From NCBI GenBank assembly GCA_016124675.1, contig WGNG01000009.1, positions 186,001-250,000 on the forward strand: 64,000 bases of DNA, read 5' to 3'. Of this stretch, positions 1 through 9,460 are shown one piece after another (the stretch's first letter is position 1; each line of letters opens with the position of its first letter). This DNA is from Alphaproteobacteria bacterium. Its GTDB lineage: Bacteria > Pseudomonadota > Alphaproteobacteria > Caulobacterales > Maricaulaceae. Made by a program: the position numbers and the translations under genes. The notes under the pieces were generated by a model, which did not search any database, was not told the DNA's origin, and saw only the letters and a list, made by a program, of their open reading frames with translations.

Positions 1-243
1 GACCTGCGGCACGCGACCGTTTACGTGTCAGGCCTGACCGTCGCCGATCCCGAGGCGGTTGCCGCAGCGCTGAACAAGGCGGCGGGCTTCCTGCAAAAGG
101 AACTCGGCCGCCGGGTGGAGATGCGCTTCACGCCCAAGCTCCGCTTCGAGGCCGATAGCCGGTTTGACGATGCAGTGGAGGTCGACGAGATGCTGGCGCG
201 TCCCGGCGTCAGGCGCGACCTGGCCGGTCCGGGTGAAAGCTGA
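1..243 (+). CDS. rbfA: Ribosome-binding factor A, C-terminal part
   Basis: The frame is open from base 1, so the start lies outside the window and only about 80 C-terminal residues are present. The segment carries the end of the KH-like fold of RbfA, including [12 protein letters not shown] and a tail with [10 protein letters not shown], typical of the family. RbfA binds the 30S subunit and helps process the 5' end of 16S rRNA. The stop overlaps the truB start (TGATG), so the two are translationally coupled, as expected for the usual nusA-infB-rbfA-truB-rpsO-pnp order. Confidence 0.9.
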   Translation, partial: DLRHATVYVSGLTVADPEAVAAALNKAAGFLQKELGRRVEMRFTPKLRFEADSRFDDAVEVDEMLARPGVRRDLAGPGES

Positions 244-1208
244 TGGGGCGGCGCAAGAAGGGCGATGACGTCCACGGCTGGGTGGTGCTCGACAAGCCGC
301 TGGACATGACATCGACCCAGGCTGTGTCCATCGTGCGCCGCCTGTTCAATGCCCGCAAGGCGGGTCACGCCGGCACGCTGGACCCGCTGGCGTCCGGCGT
401 GCTGCCGATCGCGCTGGGCGAGGCGACCAAAACCGTGCCCTTCGCCCAGGAAGCCGGCAAGGTGTACCGCTTCACCCTGCGCTGGGGCCAGTCCACCACC
501 ACCCAGGACGCCGAGGGCGAGGTCACGGCGCAAAGCGATGTGCGCCCCGCGCCGGACGCCGTGCGCGCGGCGCTGGAGACATTTGTCGGCGAGATCGAAC
601 AGGTGCCGCCGCAGTTTTCGGCGGTGAAGGTGGATGGCGAACGCGCCTATGACCTCGCCCGCGCCGGCGAGACGGTGGCGCTCAGCGCCCGGCCTATCCG
701 GATTGACGGCCTCACCTTGCTGGATGCGCCCTCGGACGATTTGTGCGTCATCGAAATGCAGTGCGGCAAGGGCGCCTATGTGCGCGCCCTGGCGCGCGAT
801 CTGGCCGCCGCGCTGGGCGCGGAGGGCCATGTCGCGGCCCTGCGGCGCATGCAGGTGGGGCCATTCAGCGCAGCCGGGGCTGTTACACTGGACGCGTTGA
901 AGGATTTGGTGCATAGACACGCCGCGCTGGAAGCCCTCAAACCGGTCGAGACCGCGCTGGACGACATCCCGGCCCTGGCCGTGACCGAGGACGAGGCATT
1001 TCAGTTGAGGCAAGGACGGCCGATCGTGCTGCCTCCCCGGCGAGCTTCAGAGCTGCGCGACCTTCGGCGCCCCCGCGATATCGGGGGCAAGGACTATTCG
1101 AAGGCCGTGCTGGCGATGGGGCGTGACCGGGCAGTTGCGATCGGCGAAGCGCGTGCGGGGAAGCTGTCCCCGGTTCGCGTGTTTCAATGGGAACAGGAGC
1201 CCAGATAG
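243..1208 (+). CDS. truB: tRNA pseudouridine(55) synthase TruB
   Basis: A 321-residue protein that isomerises U55 to pseudouridine in the T-loop of tRNAs. The catalytic Asp is D47 in [15 protein letters not shown], the hallmark TruB motif. [13 protein letters not shown] near the N-terminus is also typical, and the length fits. The ATG shares its first base with the rbfA stop, which supports this start. rpsO begins 3 bases after the stop, so this is one transcription unit with rpsO. Confidence 0.96.
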   Translation: MGRRKKGDDVHGWVVLDKPLDMTSTQAVSIVRRLFNARKAGHAGTLDPLASGVLPIALGEATKTVPFAQEAGKVYRFTLRWGQSTTTQDAEGEVTAQSDVRPAPDAVRAALETFVGEIEQVPPQFSAVKVDGERAYDLARAGETVALSARPIRIDGLTLLDAPSDDLCVIEMQCGKGAYVRALARDLAAALGAEGHVAALRRMQVGPFSAAGAVTLDALKDLVHRHAALEALKPVETALDDIPALAVTEDEAFQLRQGRPIVLPPRRASELRDLRRPRDIGGKDYSKAVLAMGRDRAVAIGEARAGKLSPVRVFQWEQEPR

Positions 1209-1211
1209 ACG

Positions 1212-1481
1212 ATGTCGATTACGCTTGAACGCAAAGCCGAGCTCATCAAGGAGCATGGCCGCACCGAGAACGATACCGGGTCCGCCGAAGTCCAGATCGC
1301 CGTGCTGTCCGAACGCATCGCGAACCTGACCGAGCACTTCAAGACCCACAAGAAAGACAACCACTCCCGCCGCGGCCTCCTGAAAATGGTGTCGCAGCGC
1401 CGCCGTCTTCTCGATTACCTCGCGAACACGGAACGCGATCGCTACACGGCGATCGTCCAGAAGCTGGGCCTTCGCCGCTAG
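1212..1481 (+). CDS. rpsO: 30S ribosomal protein S15
   Basis: An 89-residue protein of exactly the usual S15 length. It starts [12 protein letters not shown] and contains the conserved stretch [17 protein letters not shown] and the rRNA-contacting [13 protein letters not shown]15 binds the 16S rRNA central domain early in 30S assembly. It sits between truB and pnp as in most Proteobacteria. A GC-rich inverted repeat follows the stop. Confidence 0.98.
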   Translation: MSITLERKAELIKEHGRTENDTGSAEVQIAVLSERIANLTEHFKTHKKDNHSRRGLLKMVSQRRRLLDYLANTERDRYTAIVQKLGLRR

Positions 1482-1495
1482 GCGGGCCCCGGGAC

Positions 1496-1524
1496 ACGCC
1501 GGCCGCCGCAAGGCGAGCCGGCGT
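1496..1524 (+). terminator. Hairpin between rpsO and pnp
   Basis: A perfect 8-bp inverted repeat, acgccggc (1496-1503) and gccggcgt (1517-1524), with a 13-base loop and only a short TTT after it. It may be a weak or leaky terminator, or an RNase processing hairpin of the kind known between rpsO and pnp in E. coli. The short T tract argues against complete termination, which fits co-transcription of pnp. Confidence 0.5.
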
Positions 1525-1582
1525 TTCCATATCAAGGCCTGTGCAATCCGGTGCAGGTCTCACGACGTACGAATGGAAAATC

Positions 1583-3706
1583 ATGTTCGATATACAGACC
1601 GAAACGATCGAATGGGCGGGCCGCACGCTCACCCTTGAAACCGGCCGCATGGCGCGCCAGGCCACCGGCGCAGTGCTCGCCACCTATGGCGAGACCACGG
1701 TTCTGGCCACGGCTGTGGCCATGAAAGAGGTGAAGCCGGGGATGGATTTCTTCCCGCTCACCGTGAATTACCAGGAAAAATACTTCGCCGCCGGCAAGAT
1801 TCCGGGCGGCTTCTTCAAGCGCGAAGGCCGCCCGACCGACAAGGAGACGCTGACCTCACGTCTCATCGACCGGCCGATCCGCCCGCTTTTCCCCAAAGGG
1901 TTCAAGAACGACACCCAGGTGATGGTCACCGTGTTGTCCCACGATCTGGAAAATGATCCGGACGTGGTGGCCATGGTGGCCGCTTCGGCCGCCCTGTGCC
2001 TGTCCGGCCTGCCCTTCCTGGGCCCCATCGGCGCGGCGCGCGTGGGCTATATTGACGGCGACTATGTCATCAATCCGAGCGTGGCGGAGCTGGAAGACAG
2101 CGCCCTCGATCTGGTGGTCGCCGGCACCGCGGATGCGGTGATGATGGTGGAATCCGAAGCCAAGGAGCTGTCCGAAGAGATCATGCTCGGCGCGGTGATG
2201 GCCGGCCACACGAGCTTCCAGCCGGTGATCGAGGCGATCATCCGCCTGGCCGAGCGCGCGGCGAAGGACCCGTGGGATTTCACCCCGGAGGATCACTCCG
2301 AGATCGAGGCTCAGGTCCGCAAGCTGATCGGCAAGGATATCGAGAAAGCCTACACGATCACCAATAAGTCCGAGCGCGTGGCGGCGCTGGCCGAAGCCAA
2401 GACCAAAGCGGTCGAGGCCCTGGCCGCCTCCGAGGACCGCCCCGACGGCGTGCCTGGCAATGTGCTCAAAGACGCCATAAAGGCGGCGGAAGCCTCCGTC
2501 GTGCGCGGGTCGATCATCAAGACCGGCAAGCGCATTGACGGCCGCAAGCTCGATCAGGTCCGCCCCATCGTGTCGGAAGCCGGCATTCTGCCGCGCACCC
2601 ACGGCTCGGCCCTGTTCACCCGCGGCGAGACCCAGGCGCTGTGCGTGACCACGCTGGGCACTGGCGAAGACGAGCAGTTCATTGACGCGCTCACGGGCAC
2701 GTACAAGGAACGCTTCATGCTGCACTACAACTTCCCGCCCTATTCGGTGGGCGAGACCAGCTTCCGCCTGGCCCCGGGCCGGCGTGAAATCGGTCACGGC
2801 AAGCTGGCCTGGCGCGCGCTCCACGCTGTCATGCCGACCGCCGAGCAATTCCCCTACACCATCCGCCTGGTTTCGGAGATCACCGAGTCCAACGGCTCGT
2901 CCTCCATGGCGACGGTGTGCGGCGGATCGCTGGCGCTGATGGATGCGGGCGTGCCGATCTCCCGCCCGGTGTCCGGCATCGCCATGGGCCTGATCAAGGA
3001 CCCCGAGGGCGTGGCCGTGCTGTCCGACATCCTGGGTGACGAAGATCACCTGGGCGACATGGACTTCAAGGTGGCCGGCACCGAGATCGGCATCACCTCG
3101 CTGCAGATGGACATCAAGATCGCGGGCATCACCCAGGACATCATGCACACCGCGCTCAATCAGGCGAAAGCCGGGCGCGCGCATATCCTGGACGAGATGA
3201 CCAAGGCGCTGGGAGCCAGCCGGTCGGGTCTGGCCGCGCATGCGCCCAAGATCGAGACCATGCAGATCCCCACCGACAAGATCCGTGACGTTATCGGCAC
3301 GGGCGGCAAGGTAATCCGCCAGATCGTCGAGGAAACCGGCGCCAAGCTGGACGTCAATGATGACGGGCTGATCAAGATCGCCGCCGTCAGCCAGGACTCC
3401 ATCGATGCGGCGCGCAACTGGATCCACTCGCTCACCGCCGAGCCGGAAGTGGGCAAGGTCTACAAGGGCAAGGTGGTCAAGGTGGTCGATTTCGGCGCCT
3501 TCGTGAACTTCTTCGGGGCCAAGGACGGGCTGGTGCACGTCTCCCAGATGAAGTCCGAGCGCGTGAATCACCCTGGCGACGTGGTGTCCGAAGGCCAGCA
3601 GGTCTGGGTCAAGCTGATGGGCATGGATGATCGCGGCAAGTTCAAGCTGGCGATGAAAGTGCTCGATCAGGCGACCGGCGCCGAGCTCTCCGCCGACGAG
3701 GGCTAG
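1583..3706 (+). CDS. pnp: Polyribonucleotide nucleotidyltransferase (PNPase)
   Basis: A 3'-5' phosphorolytic exoribonuclease of the degradosome. I chose the ATG at 1583 ([11 protein letters not shown]), giving 707 residues. An in-frame upstream ATG at 1541 would add 14 residues that do not resemble the family. Two RNase PH-like domains are visible (about 1-230 and 310-540), the second containing [12 protein letters not shown]. They are followed by a KH domain ([20 protein letters not shown]) and an S1 domain ([20 protein letters not shown]). A strong terminator lies just after the gene. Confidence 0.97.
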   Translation: MFDIQTETIEWAGRTLTLETGRMARQATGAVLATYGETTVLATAVAMKEVKPGMDFFPLTVNYQEKYFAAGKIPGGFFKREGRPTDKETLTSRLIDRPIRPLFPKGFKNDTQVMVTVLSHDLENDPDVVAMVAASAALCLSGLPFLGPIGAARVGYIDGDYVINPSVAELEDSALDLVVAGTADAVMMVESEAKELSEEIMLGAVMAGHTSFQPVIEAIIRLAERAAKDPWDFTPEDHSEIEAQVRKLIGKDIEKAYTITNKSERVAALAEAKTKAVEALAASEDRPDGVPGNVLKDAIKAAEASVVRGSIIKTGKRIDGRKLDQVRPIVSEAGILPRTHGSALFTRGETQALCVTTLGTGEDEQFIDALTGTYKERFMLHYNFPPYSVGETSFRLAPGRREIGHGKLAWRALHAVMPTAEQFPYTIRLVSEITESNGSSSMATVCGGSLALMDAGVPISRPVSGIAMGLIKDPEGVAVLSDILGDEDHLGDMDFKVAGTEIGITSLQMDIKIAGITQDIMHTALNQAKAGRAHILDEMTKALGASRSGLAAHAPKIETMQIPTDKIRDVIGTGGKVIRQIVEETGAKLDVNDDGLIKIAAVSQDSIDAARNWIHSLTAEPEVGKVYKGKVVKVVDFGAFVNFFGAKDGLVHVSQMKSERVNHPGDVVSEGQQVWVKLMGMDDRGKFKLAMKVLDQATGAELSADEG

Positions 3707-3734
3707 GACGCGCCATAAAGCGCCGACTGACGGC

Positions 3735-3768
3735 AAAGCCCCGGCTGCACCCGCAGCCGGGGCTTTTT
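3735..3768 (+). terminator. Rho-independent terminator after pnp
   Basis: A perfect 14-bp stem: 3735-3748 pairs with 3753-3766 around a 4-base loop, and the descending arm runs into a T tract ending at 3768. It separates the rbfA-pnp unit from dnaN. Confidence 0.92.
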
Positions 3769-3885
3769 GCTTAGGGTCATGCGCAAGAGGGCTCTTCTTG
3801 CTGCAGTTTTTTTTGGTTTATGGTGCGTGTTGATATTCAGGCGATTCCGATCTGGTTGATTCGCCCTGCGCAACTGAGGCGAGAC

Positions 3886-5004
3886 ATGAAGCTCATCATC
3901 GAACGTGCGGCCCTGCTCAAAGCGCTCGGACACGTCCAGGCCGTGGTGGAGCGCCGCAACACCATTCCGATCCTGTCCAACGTGCTGGTCAAGGCCGAGC
4001 CGGGTTTCGTGCGCTTCACCGCCACTGATCTCGACATGGAGATCGTGGAGGAGGCCGAGGCGCGCACGGACCGCCCGGGCCTGGTCACGGCGCCGGCGCA
4101 CACCCTGTATGAAATCGCGCGCAAGCTGCCCGAAGGCTCGCAGGTGACGCTGGAGCTGGGCGGAGACGATCCGCGCATGACGCTGTCGGCCGGGCGGTCG
4201 CGCTTCAACCTGCCGGTCCTGCCGCCGGGCGATTTCCCGGTCATGCCGAGCGAGGATCTGGCGGTCAGCTTCGCCTGCCCCGCGCGCGAGCTGGCGCGGC
4301 TGATCGACAAGACCCGCTTTGCAATCTCGACCGAGGAAACGCGCTATTATCTCAACGGCATCCACATGCACGCCGCCGAGCGCAAGGGCCGCAAGACGCT
4401 GCGCGCCGTCGCCACGGACGGTCATCGTCTGGCGCTGGCCGAAACCGATCTGCCCGACGGCGCGGCGGGCATGCCCGCCGTGATCATTCCGCGCAAGCCG
4501 ATCCAGGAATTGCGCCGCCTGCTGGAAGACCTCGACGGCGACGTCAATGTGTCGGTGTCGGACGGCAAGATCCGCTTCCAGCTGGGGGCCGCAGTGCTGA
4601 CATCCAAGCTCATTGACGGGTCGTTCCCGGACTATGAGCGGGTCATCCCGCGCGGCAATGACAAGGTTCTGCGCGTCGACCGCGCGCCCTTCGCCCAGGC
4701 GGTGGACCGGGTGGCGACCATCAGCCAGGAGAAGTCCCGCTCGGTGAAGCTTGCGCTGTCCGACGGCCAGCTCGTTTTGACCGTGAACAATCCTGAAAGC
4801 GGGGCGGCGAGCGAGGAATTGTCGGCAGATTACAGCGCCGACGCAATCTCCATCGGCTTCAATGCGCGCTATCTTCTTGATGTGGCGGGCCAGATCGAGG
4901 GCGATGAGGCGGTATTCGAGTTTGCCGATTCCGGTTCGCCCACGCGGGTGACCGATTCGGGCGATCCGGACGCCGAATATGTGCTGATGCCGCTGCGGGT
5001 GTGA
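3886..5004 (+). CDS. dnaN: DNA polymerase III beta subunit (sliding clamp)
   Basis: The processivity clamp of the replicative polymerase, 372 residues. The start is the ATG at 3886 (MKLIIERAALLKAL), preceded by a good Shine-Dalgarno GAGGCGA. An in-frame ATG at 3820 adds 22 non-conserved residues and is rejected. Three clamp folds fill the length, with RRNTIPILSNV early and the canonical C-terminus EYVLMPLRV. Its stop overlaps the GTG start of recF. No dnaA gene or DnaA box was found beside it, so this need not be the origin. Confidence 0.97.
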   Translation: MKLIIERAALLKALGHVQAVVERRNTIPILSNVLVKAEPGFVRFTATDLDMEIVEEAEARTDRPGLVTAPAHTLYEIARKLPEGSQVTLELGGDDPRMTLSAGRSRFNLPVLPPGDFPVMPSEDLAVSFACPARELARLIDKTRFAISTEETRYYLNGIHMHAAERKGRKTLRAVATDGHRLALAETDLPDGAAGMPAVIIPRKPIQELRRLLEDLDGDVNVSVSDGKIRFQLGAAVLTSKLIDGSFPDYERVIPRGNDKVLRVDRAPFAQAVDRVATISQEKSRSVKLALSDGQLVLTVNNPESGAASEELSADYSADAISIGFNARYLLDVAGQIEGDEAVFEFADSGSPTRVTDSGDPDAEYVLMPLRV

Positions 5005-6173
5005 TCGGCGCGTCCGGCCCCGTTTCAGCGCCCGCCAGCCCGGCGGTCACCCGGCTGAAACTGACCGGGTTTCGCAATTACGCCCGTCTCGACCTGACGC
5101 TGGACGCCCGGCCGGTGGCGCTGTTCGGGCCCAATGGCGCGGGCAAGACCAATCTGGTTGAAGCGGTCAGCTTCCTCGGCCCCGGACGGGGCGTGCGCGC
5201 CGCCGGGGCGGAGGCTGTGCGCATGAAGACCGGCGGCGCGCCGGCATCCGTCTGGGCGGTGTATGCCGAGGCGATGACGCGCGACGGCGCGGTGAGCCTG
5301 GCCACCGGCTCAGACCCTGCCGAACCCTCGCGGCGGCGCACAAGGCTTGACGGTGCAGCGGCGACCCAGGGCGAGCTGGCGCGGCTGTTTCCCATGGTCT
5401 GGCTGACCCCGCGCGAGGACCGGCTGTGGGCCGGGCCGCGTGCTGACCGGCTGAAATTCCTCGACCGCCTGGTGCTGGCCGGCGCGCCCGACCATGCCGG
5501 GGCGGCGCTGGCCTACGACAAGGCCCAGCGCGAGCGCCAGCGCCTGCTGGACCGGCTGGACGAGGGCGCCCGGGTCGATCCGGCCTGGCTCGACGCGCTT
5601 GAGGCGGAGATGGCCCGGCATGGAGCGGCGCTGGCGGCGGCGCGTGTGGAGGCGCTGGCGCGGCTGCAGGCGGAGATCGACGCCCGCCCGGACAGCGCCT
5701 TTCCCAAGGCCGATCTGGCGCTGGACGGGGTGCTGGAGGCGCGCCTGGCCCACGGTCACACGGCGGGCGAGGCGGAGGACTGGTTCGCGGGCGCGCTGAA
5801 GTCGGGCCGCCGGCGCGACGGCGCCGCCGGGCGGGCCCTTACCGGTCCTCACCGGACGGATCTGGCCGCCCGCCATCGCGGCAAGGACCAGCCGGCGGCG
5901 GATTGCTCCACCGGCGAGCAAAAGGCGCTGGTGCTGGGCCTCGCCCTCGCCCAGGCCGGGGCGGTGCGGCGCAGCCAGGGGGCGGCGCCGGTGCTGATCC
6001 TGGACGAAGCATGCGCCCATCTCGACGCGGCGCGGCGCGAGGGCCTGGCCGAAGCGATCCTGGCGCTGGAGGCGCAGGCCTGGCTGACGGGGGTGGAAGC
6101 CTCGCTCTTCACCGCCTTTGGTGCGGGCGCCCAGCACTACCGGATTGAGGCCGGGACGGCTGAAGGGGCCTAG
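5001..6173 (+). CDS. recF: DNA replication and repair protein RecF
   Basis: An SMC-like ATPase that helps load RecA at gaps together with RecO and RecR. It has a Walker A (GPNGAGKTN, about residues 44-52), an ABC-type signature (STGEQKALVLGLAL) and a Walker B with D-loop (LILDEACAHLDAARR). At 390 residues the length is normal. The GTG start at 5001 overlaps the dnaN stop, giving translational coupling. The TAG stop shares the palindrome CTAG with the stop of the convergent kinase gene, so the genes overlap by 4 bases. Confidence 0.96.
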   Translation: MIGASGPVSAPASPAVTRLKLTGFRNYARLDLTLDARPVALFGPNGAGKTNLVEAVSFLGPGRGVRAAGAEAVRMKTGGAPASVWAVYAEAMTRDGAVSLATGSDPAEPSRRRTRLDGAAATQGELARLFPMVWLTPREDRLWAGPRADRLKFLDRLVLAGAPDHAGAALAYDKAQRERQRLLDRLDEGARVDPAWLDALEAEMARHGAALAAARVEALARLQAEIDARPDSAFPKADLALDGVLEARLAHGHTAGEAEDWFAGALKSGRRRDGAAGRALTGPHRTDLAARHRGKDQPAADCSTGEQKALVLGLALAQAGAVRRSQGAAPVLILDEACAHLDAARREGLAEAILALEAQAWLTGVEASLFTAFGAGAQHYRIEAGTAEGA

Positions 6174-8167
6174 CCGGCTGCGCGGGCGCTCGCAACGCGG
6201 CCGGAGATCAGGCGGGCGCACGCGGAGAGGAGCACATCCTGATTCACCGGCTTGGCGACGTAGCCATCCATCCCCATGGCGCGGTAGCGCGCCTCGTCGC
6301 CCTGCATCGCATCTGCGGTGAGCGCGACCACCGGCGCGCCGCCGCCAGGCAGGCGGCGCAGGCGATGCAGGGTTTCTTCACCGCTCATCACCGGCATGTG
6401 CGCATCCAGCAACACCAGCGCAAACCGTCCGGCCGCGAACAGGTCCAGCGCAGCGGCGCCGCTTTCCGCCTCGGTGACGATGGCGCCTGCGGTTTCCAGG
6501 AAGGACCGCGCCACCAGGCGGTTGATTGCGTTGTCATCGACCAGCAGGACCGACGCGCCGTAAAGCGCGGCGTGATCGCCCGGCGCTTCGCCGGGCGCGG
6601 CGGCGCCGCTGTCGGCGGCGGCGAGGAAGGAGAACACGAAGCGCGCGCCCTGATCGTGCGTGTTGTCGATCACCACATCGCCGCCCATGCGGCGCGCCGA
6701 CGAGCCGTCAGCCTGACTGAAGCGCTGGAACAGGCGCGACTGCACGCTGGCGGGAATGCCGGGACCGGTATCGCTGACCGCCAGGTCAATACGCCAGCCC
6801 CCGGCGGCCTCAGGCGCAGCGCGCGCAGTGACGCTGACGGCCCCGCAATGGGTGAACTTCACGGCGTTGGCGATGAGGTTCGACAGGCACTGGCGCACCC
6901 GCACCGGATCCAGCTGCACGGTTGCAGGCAGGGCGTCCAGCTGACAGTCGAGCGTCAGCCCCTTGGCGGCCGCGCTGGCGCGGAACAGATCGCAGGTCGC
7001 GCTGACCAGCGCGCGGGGATCCACCGGCTCGGGCGTGATGTCGACGCGCCCGGCCTCGATCTTGGAGAGGTCGAGCACGTCATTGAGGACGCCCAGCAAT
7101 TGCTGGCCCGATTGAATGATGGTTCCGACTTTTTCCCGGTCCGAGGGCGCGAGCGGCGATCTGACCAGCACCTGGGCCATGCCCAGGACGCCGTTGAGGG
7201 GGGTGCGCAGCTCGTGGGACATGTTGGCGAGGAAGGCTGATTTCGCGGCGCTGGCGCTGCGGGCTTCCTTGAGCGCGGTCTTGAGTTCCTGGGCCAGGGT
7301 CTCGGCGCTGTCGGCGAGCTCCGCCACGGCGATGTACTGGGCCAGGGAGGCGGCGAGCGAAACCTCTTCCGGCGTCCAGGCGCGCGTCGCGCCCACATGT
7401 TCGCAGCACAACACGCCCCTGACCCCCCGCCCGGTCCGGATCGGCGCATCCAGCATGGCGCGCACGCCCAGCGGCGCCAGGTAATCGACTGCAAACGCAG
7501 CGGTCACAGGGTCGGTCAGGGCGTCTTCGACACACACCGTGCGCCCGGTCATGATGGCGTCGAAATAGCCCGGGTTCAGGTCGCGATCGAGGCGCGTTCC
7601 GGGCGCCAGCGCGCCGGTCCCGGCGTCGAATATATACTGGCAGGTCAGGCCCTGCCCGTCTTCGTCAAGACGCCACACGCTCACCCGGCGCGTATCGAGA
7701 AGATGGCTCAGACGCTCGGCCGCCTCGGCGATCAGGCGGTCGGCGGACCAGCGCTCGACCATATGGGCGCAGCCCAGCGCCTCCAGCCCGGCATTGAACT
7801 GGCGGGAGCGCTCGAGCGCGTTTTGCAGGCCGGCTTCGGCCTCGCTGCGGGCGGCGACTTCCTGGTCAAGGCGTCCGATCAGCGGAATCCAGCGCACCAG
7901 ACCCCAGACCAGAGTCAGAATGCTGAGCCCATAGCCGATATAGACCACGATCTCGACCTGGCTCTGGGTAATGCCCGTGAGATCCCGAAAGGACGCGGTG
8001 AAATGCTTGCTGGCCTCAAGAGAGGCTGAGACGGCGATGCCCAGCTGGCCGATGAGGAAGAGCCGCGCCCGGTCCTGCAGCCGCTTCAGCTTGCGCGTGA
8101 CCAGCCAGAACAGGCAGGCCATGAGGGTGGCCAGCGCCATGATGCTGAGATCGCCGATGACTTCCAT
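6170..8167 (-). CDS. Hybrid sensor histidine kinase lacking the G2 box
   Basis: A 665-residue inner-membrane hybrid kinase. Two hydrophobic segments lie at about 7-25 and 71-93, followed by a GAF domain (about 125-285). HisKA has phospho-acceptor H318 in NMSHELRTPLNG, and the ATPase domain has N-box N434 and G1 box DTGPG (466-470). A receiver domain follows with D588 and K639. Directly after FSQADGSSARRMGG (to about 497) the sequence jumps to DVVIDNTHDQGARF. The GTGLGLAI G2 segment of about 20 residues that should lie between is absent in frame. It may be kinase-dead or phosphatase-biased, or the deletion may be an assembly error. No signal is known. Confidence 0.9.
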   Translation of the reverse strand: MEVIGDLSIMALATLMACLFWLVTRKLKRLQDRARLFLIGQLGIAVSASLEASKHFTASFRDLTGITQSQVEIVVYIGYGLSILTLVWGLVRWIPLIGRLDQEVAARSEAEAGLQNALERSRQFNAGLEALGCAHMVERWSADRLIAEAAERLSHLLDTRRVSVWRLDEDGQGLTCQYIFDAGTGALAPGTRLDRDLNPGYFDAIMTGRTVCVEDALTDPVTAAFAVDYLAPLGVRAMLDAPIRTGRGVRGVLCCEHVGATRAWTPEEVSLAASLAQYIAVAELADSAETLAQELKTALKEARSASAAKSAFLANMSHELRTPLNGVLGMAQVLVRSPLAPSDREKVGTIIQSGQQLLGVLNDVLDLSKIEAGRVDITPEPVDPRALVSATCDLFRASAAAKGLTLDCQLDALPATVQLDPVRVRQCLSNLIANAVKFTHCGAVSVTARAAPEAAGGWRIDLAVSDTGPGIPASVQSRLFQRFSQADGSSARRMGGDVVIDNTHDQGARFVFSFLAAADSGAAAPGEAPGDHAALYGASVLLVDDNAINRLVARSFLETAGAIVTEAESGAAALDLFAAGRFALVLLDAHMPVMSGEETLHRLRRLPGGGAPVVALTADAMQGDEARYRAMGMDGYVAKPVNQDVLLSACARLISGRVASARAAG

Positions 8168-8256
8168 GGACCCGCGCTCCTTGCCCGGGGCGAATGTCGC
8201 GCAGCCGGGTAAAGGACGCGTTCACGCGCGCGGCAAGCGCCGCAAGGCCAGGCGAT

Positions 8257-8706
8257 TCAGTCTCCTGCAGCATCCTCAATGGCGTGCATGGCGTCGTCGG
8301 ACAGGCCGAAATGGTGGCCGATCTCGTGCACCAGGACATGGGCGATGAGTTCGCTCAGGGAGACGTCGCCGCGTTCGCACCATTCCAGCAGGATGGGCAG
8401 GCGGTAGAGGAAGACATGGTCCGGGCCCGCCAGCGGATCGGCGATGGACTTATGCGTCAGATCCACGCCGTGATAGAGGCCGGTGAGCTCGTACGGGCTC
8501 TCCATGCCGAAATTGGCGAGCGTCTCTTCGTCAGTAAAATCAGTGACCTGGATCACGACATTGCCGCACATCTCCCGGAATGCGTCCGGCAGGGCGGCGA
8601 AGGCGGCCGCGGCGATGGCCAGGAAATCCTCCCCCGAAGGCGCGCAGGCGGGGGCGAAGCGGGCGGCGGAGCCGGTCAGCGCGGCTTGATCATCACGATG
8701 GGTCAT
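8257..8706 (-). CDS. Small zincin-like metallopeptidase family protein
   Basis: A 149-residue cytoplasmic protein of the zincin_1 family (PF06262 type), common in Alphaproteobacteria and of uncertain substrate. The zinc motif HEIGHH lies at residues 127-132 (H127, E128, H131) and is followed by FGLSDDAMHAIED, the typical family ending. It is read divergently from the mmcB-like gene, with under 90 bases between starts. Confidence 0.88.
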   Translation of the reverse strand: MTHRDDQAALTGSAARFAPACAPSGEDFLAIAAAAFAALPDAFREMCGNVVIQVTDFTDEETLANFGMESPYELTGLYHGVDLTHKSIADPLAGPDHVFLYRLPILLEWCERGDVSLSELIAHVLVHEIGHHFGLSDDAMHAIEDAAGD

Positions 8707-8792
8707 GGACGCGGAGGTAGGCGCGCCGCGCGCCGGTGTCGAGCGCGATTTTCTCTCTTGCGCTGCGAATGAAAGGTGAACATGATAGGGTC

Positions 8793-9275
8793 ATGGCCCT
8801 GTTTGATGCTGATGCCAATCTTGAGGCGCGCGCCCGTAACGCTTTGGCGCGGGCCGAGAATCCGGCAATAGACGACGCCCGGGCCCTGGCGCGCGGGGCG
8901 GCGCGGCTGCTGGCGGACCTGGGCGTTTCGGCCATCCCTGAATTCACCCTGCCATGCGGGCGGCGGGCCGATCTGGCGGGGCTGGGGCGCAAGGGCGAGG
9001 TGGTGATCGCGGAGATCAAGTCGGGCCTGGCGGACTTTCGCGCCGACGCCAAGTATCCTGACTATTTCGCCTGGTGCGACCGGTTCTATTTCGTTGTATC
9101 ACAACGCTTTCCGGCCTCCATCCTGCCCGATGCCTGCGGCCTTGTCATCGCCGATCCGTTCGGCGGCGCGGTGGTGCGCGAGAGCCCCGTCCACCCCCTG
9201 CCCCCCGCCCGGCGCAAGGCGCTGACCCTGCGCTTTGCCCGCTGCGCGGCGGAACGGGCGCTGAGAGGGCTGTAG
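8793..9275 (+). CDS. mmcB: MmcB-like DNA repair nuclease-fold protein
   Basis: The family is named after a Caulobacter gene whose loss sensitises cells to mitomycin C; the fold is a restriction-endonuclease-like PD-(D/E)xK type. Visible motifs are GRRADLAGL and EVVIAEIKSGLADFRAD, which supply the D and E-x-K residues, then YPDYFAWCDRFYFVV and GLVIADPFGG. I chose the ATG at 8793 (MALFDADANL, 160 residues). The frame stays open upstream to 8736, but those residues are not family-like and no start has a clear Shine-Dalgarno. Confidence 0.82.
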   Translation: MALFDADANLEARARNALARAENPAIDDARALARGAARLLADLGVSAIPEFTLPCGRRADLAGLGRKGEVVIAEIKSGLADFRADAKYPDYFAWCDRFYFVVSQRFPASILPDACGLVIADPFGGAVVRESPVHPLPPARRKALTLRFARCAAERALRGL

Positions 9276-9279
9276 CCGG

Positions 9280-9327
9280 GCGGGGATAGAGGCGGGGACA
9301 GGGGCGGGGACAGGAGCGGGGATAGCG
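9280..9327. repeat. Four tandem copies of a 12-bp unit
   Basis: Four head-to-tail units of gcggggayagrg type start at 9280, 9292, 9304 and 9316, with one to three changes between units. They begin just after the mmcB stop. Confidence 0.8.
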
Positions 9328-9351
9328 CGTGTCCGGCCGCGCGTTTTGCGT

Positions 9352-9400
9352 GACATGACAGCGCCGTGAGGAGACATGAGCGGCGCGTATGGGGACATGA
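9352..9400. repeat. Three GACATGA heptamers phased every 21 bp
   Basis: GACATGA occurs at 9352, 9373 and 9394, each followed by a GC-rich block (cagcgcc, gcggcgcg, acgcgcc). The 21-bp spacing is two helical turns, so all three would face the same side of the DNA. A protein-binding array is possible; there is no direct evidence for one. Confidence 0.6.
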
Positions 9401-9460
9401 ACGCGCCCCGGACGTCCCGCCCCCGCCTCTGTGCAGGGCGATCGCATTTGTCGCATGCAC

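Noticed and set aside
1856-3736. A 626-residue open frame antisense to pnp
   Set aside because: It is His/Gly/Leu-rich shadow coding of a well-conserved gene on the other strand; no start site, motif or independent signal.
3769-3885. Replication origin next to dnaN
   Set aside because: No DnaA boxes, AT-rich unwinding tract or dnaA gene; only a T run and the dnaN leader are seen.
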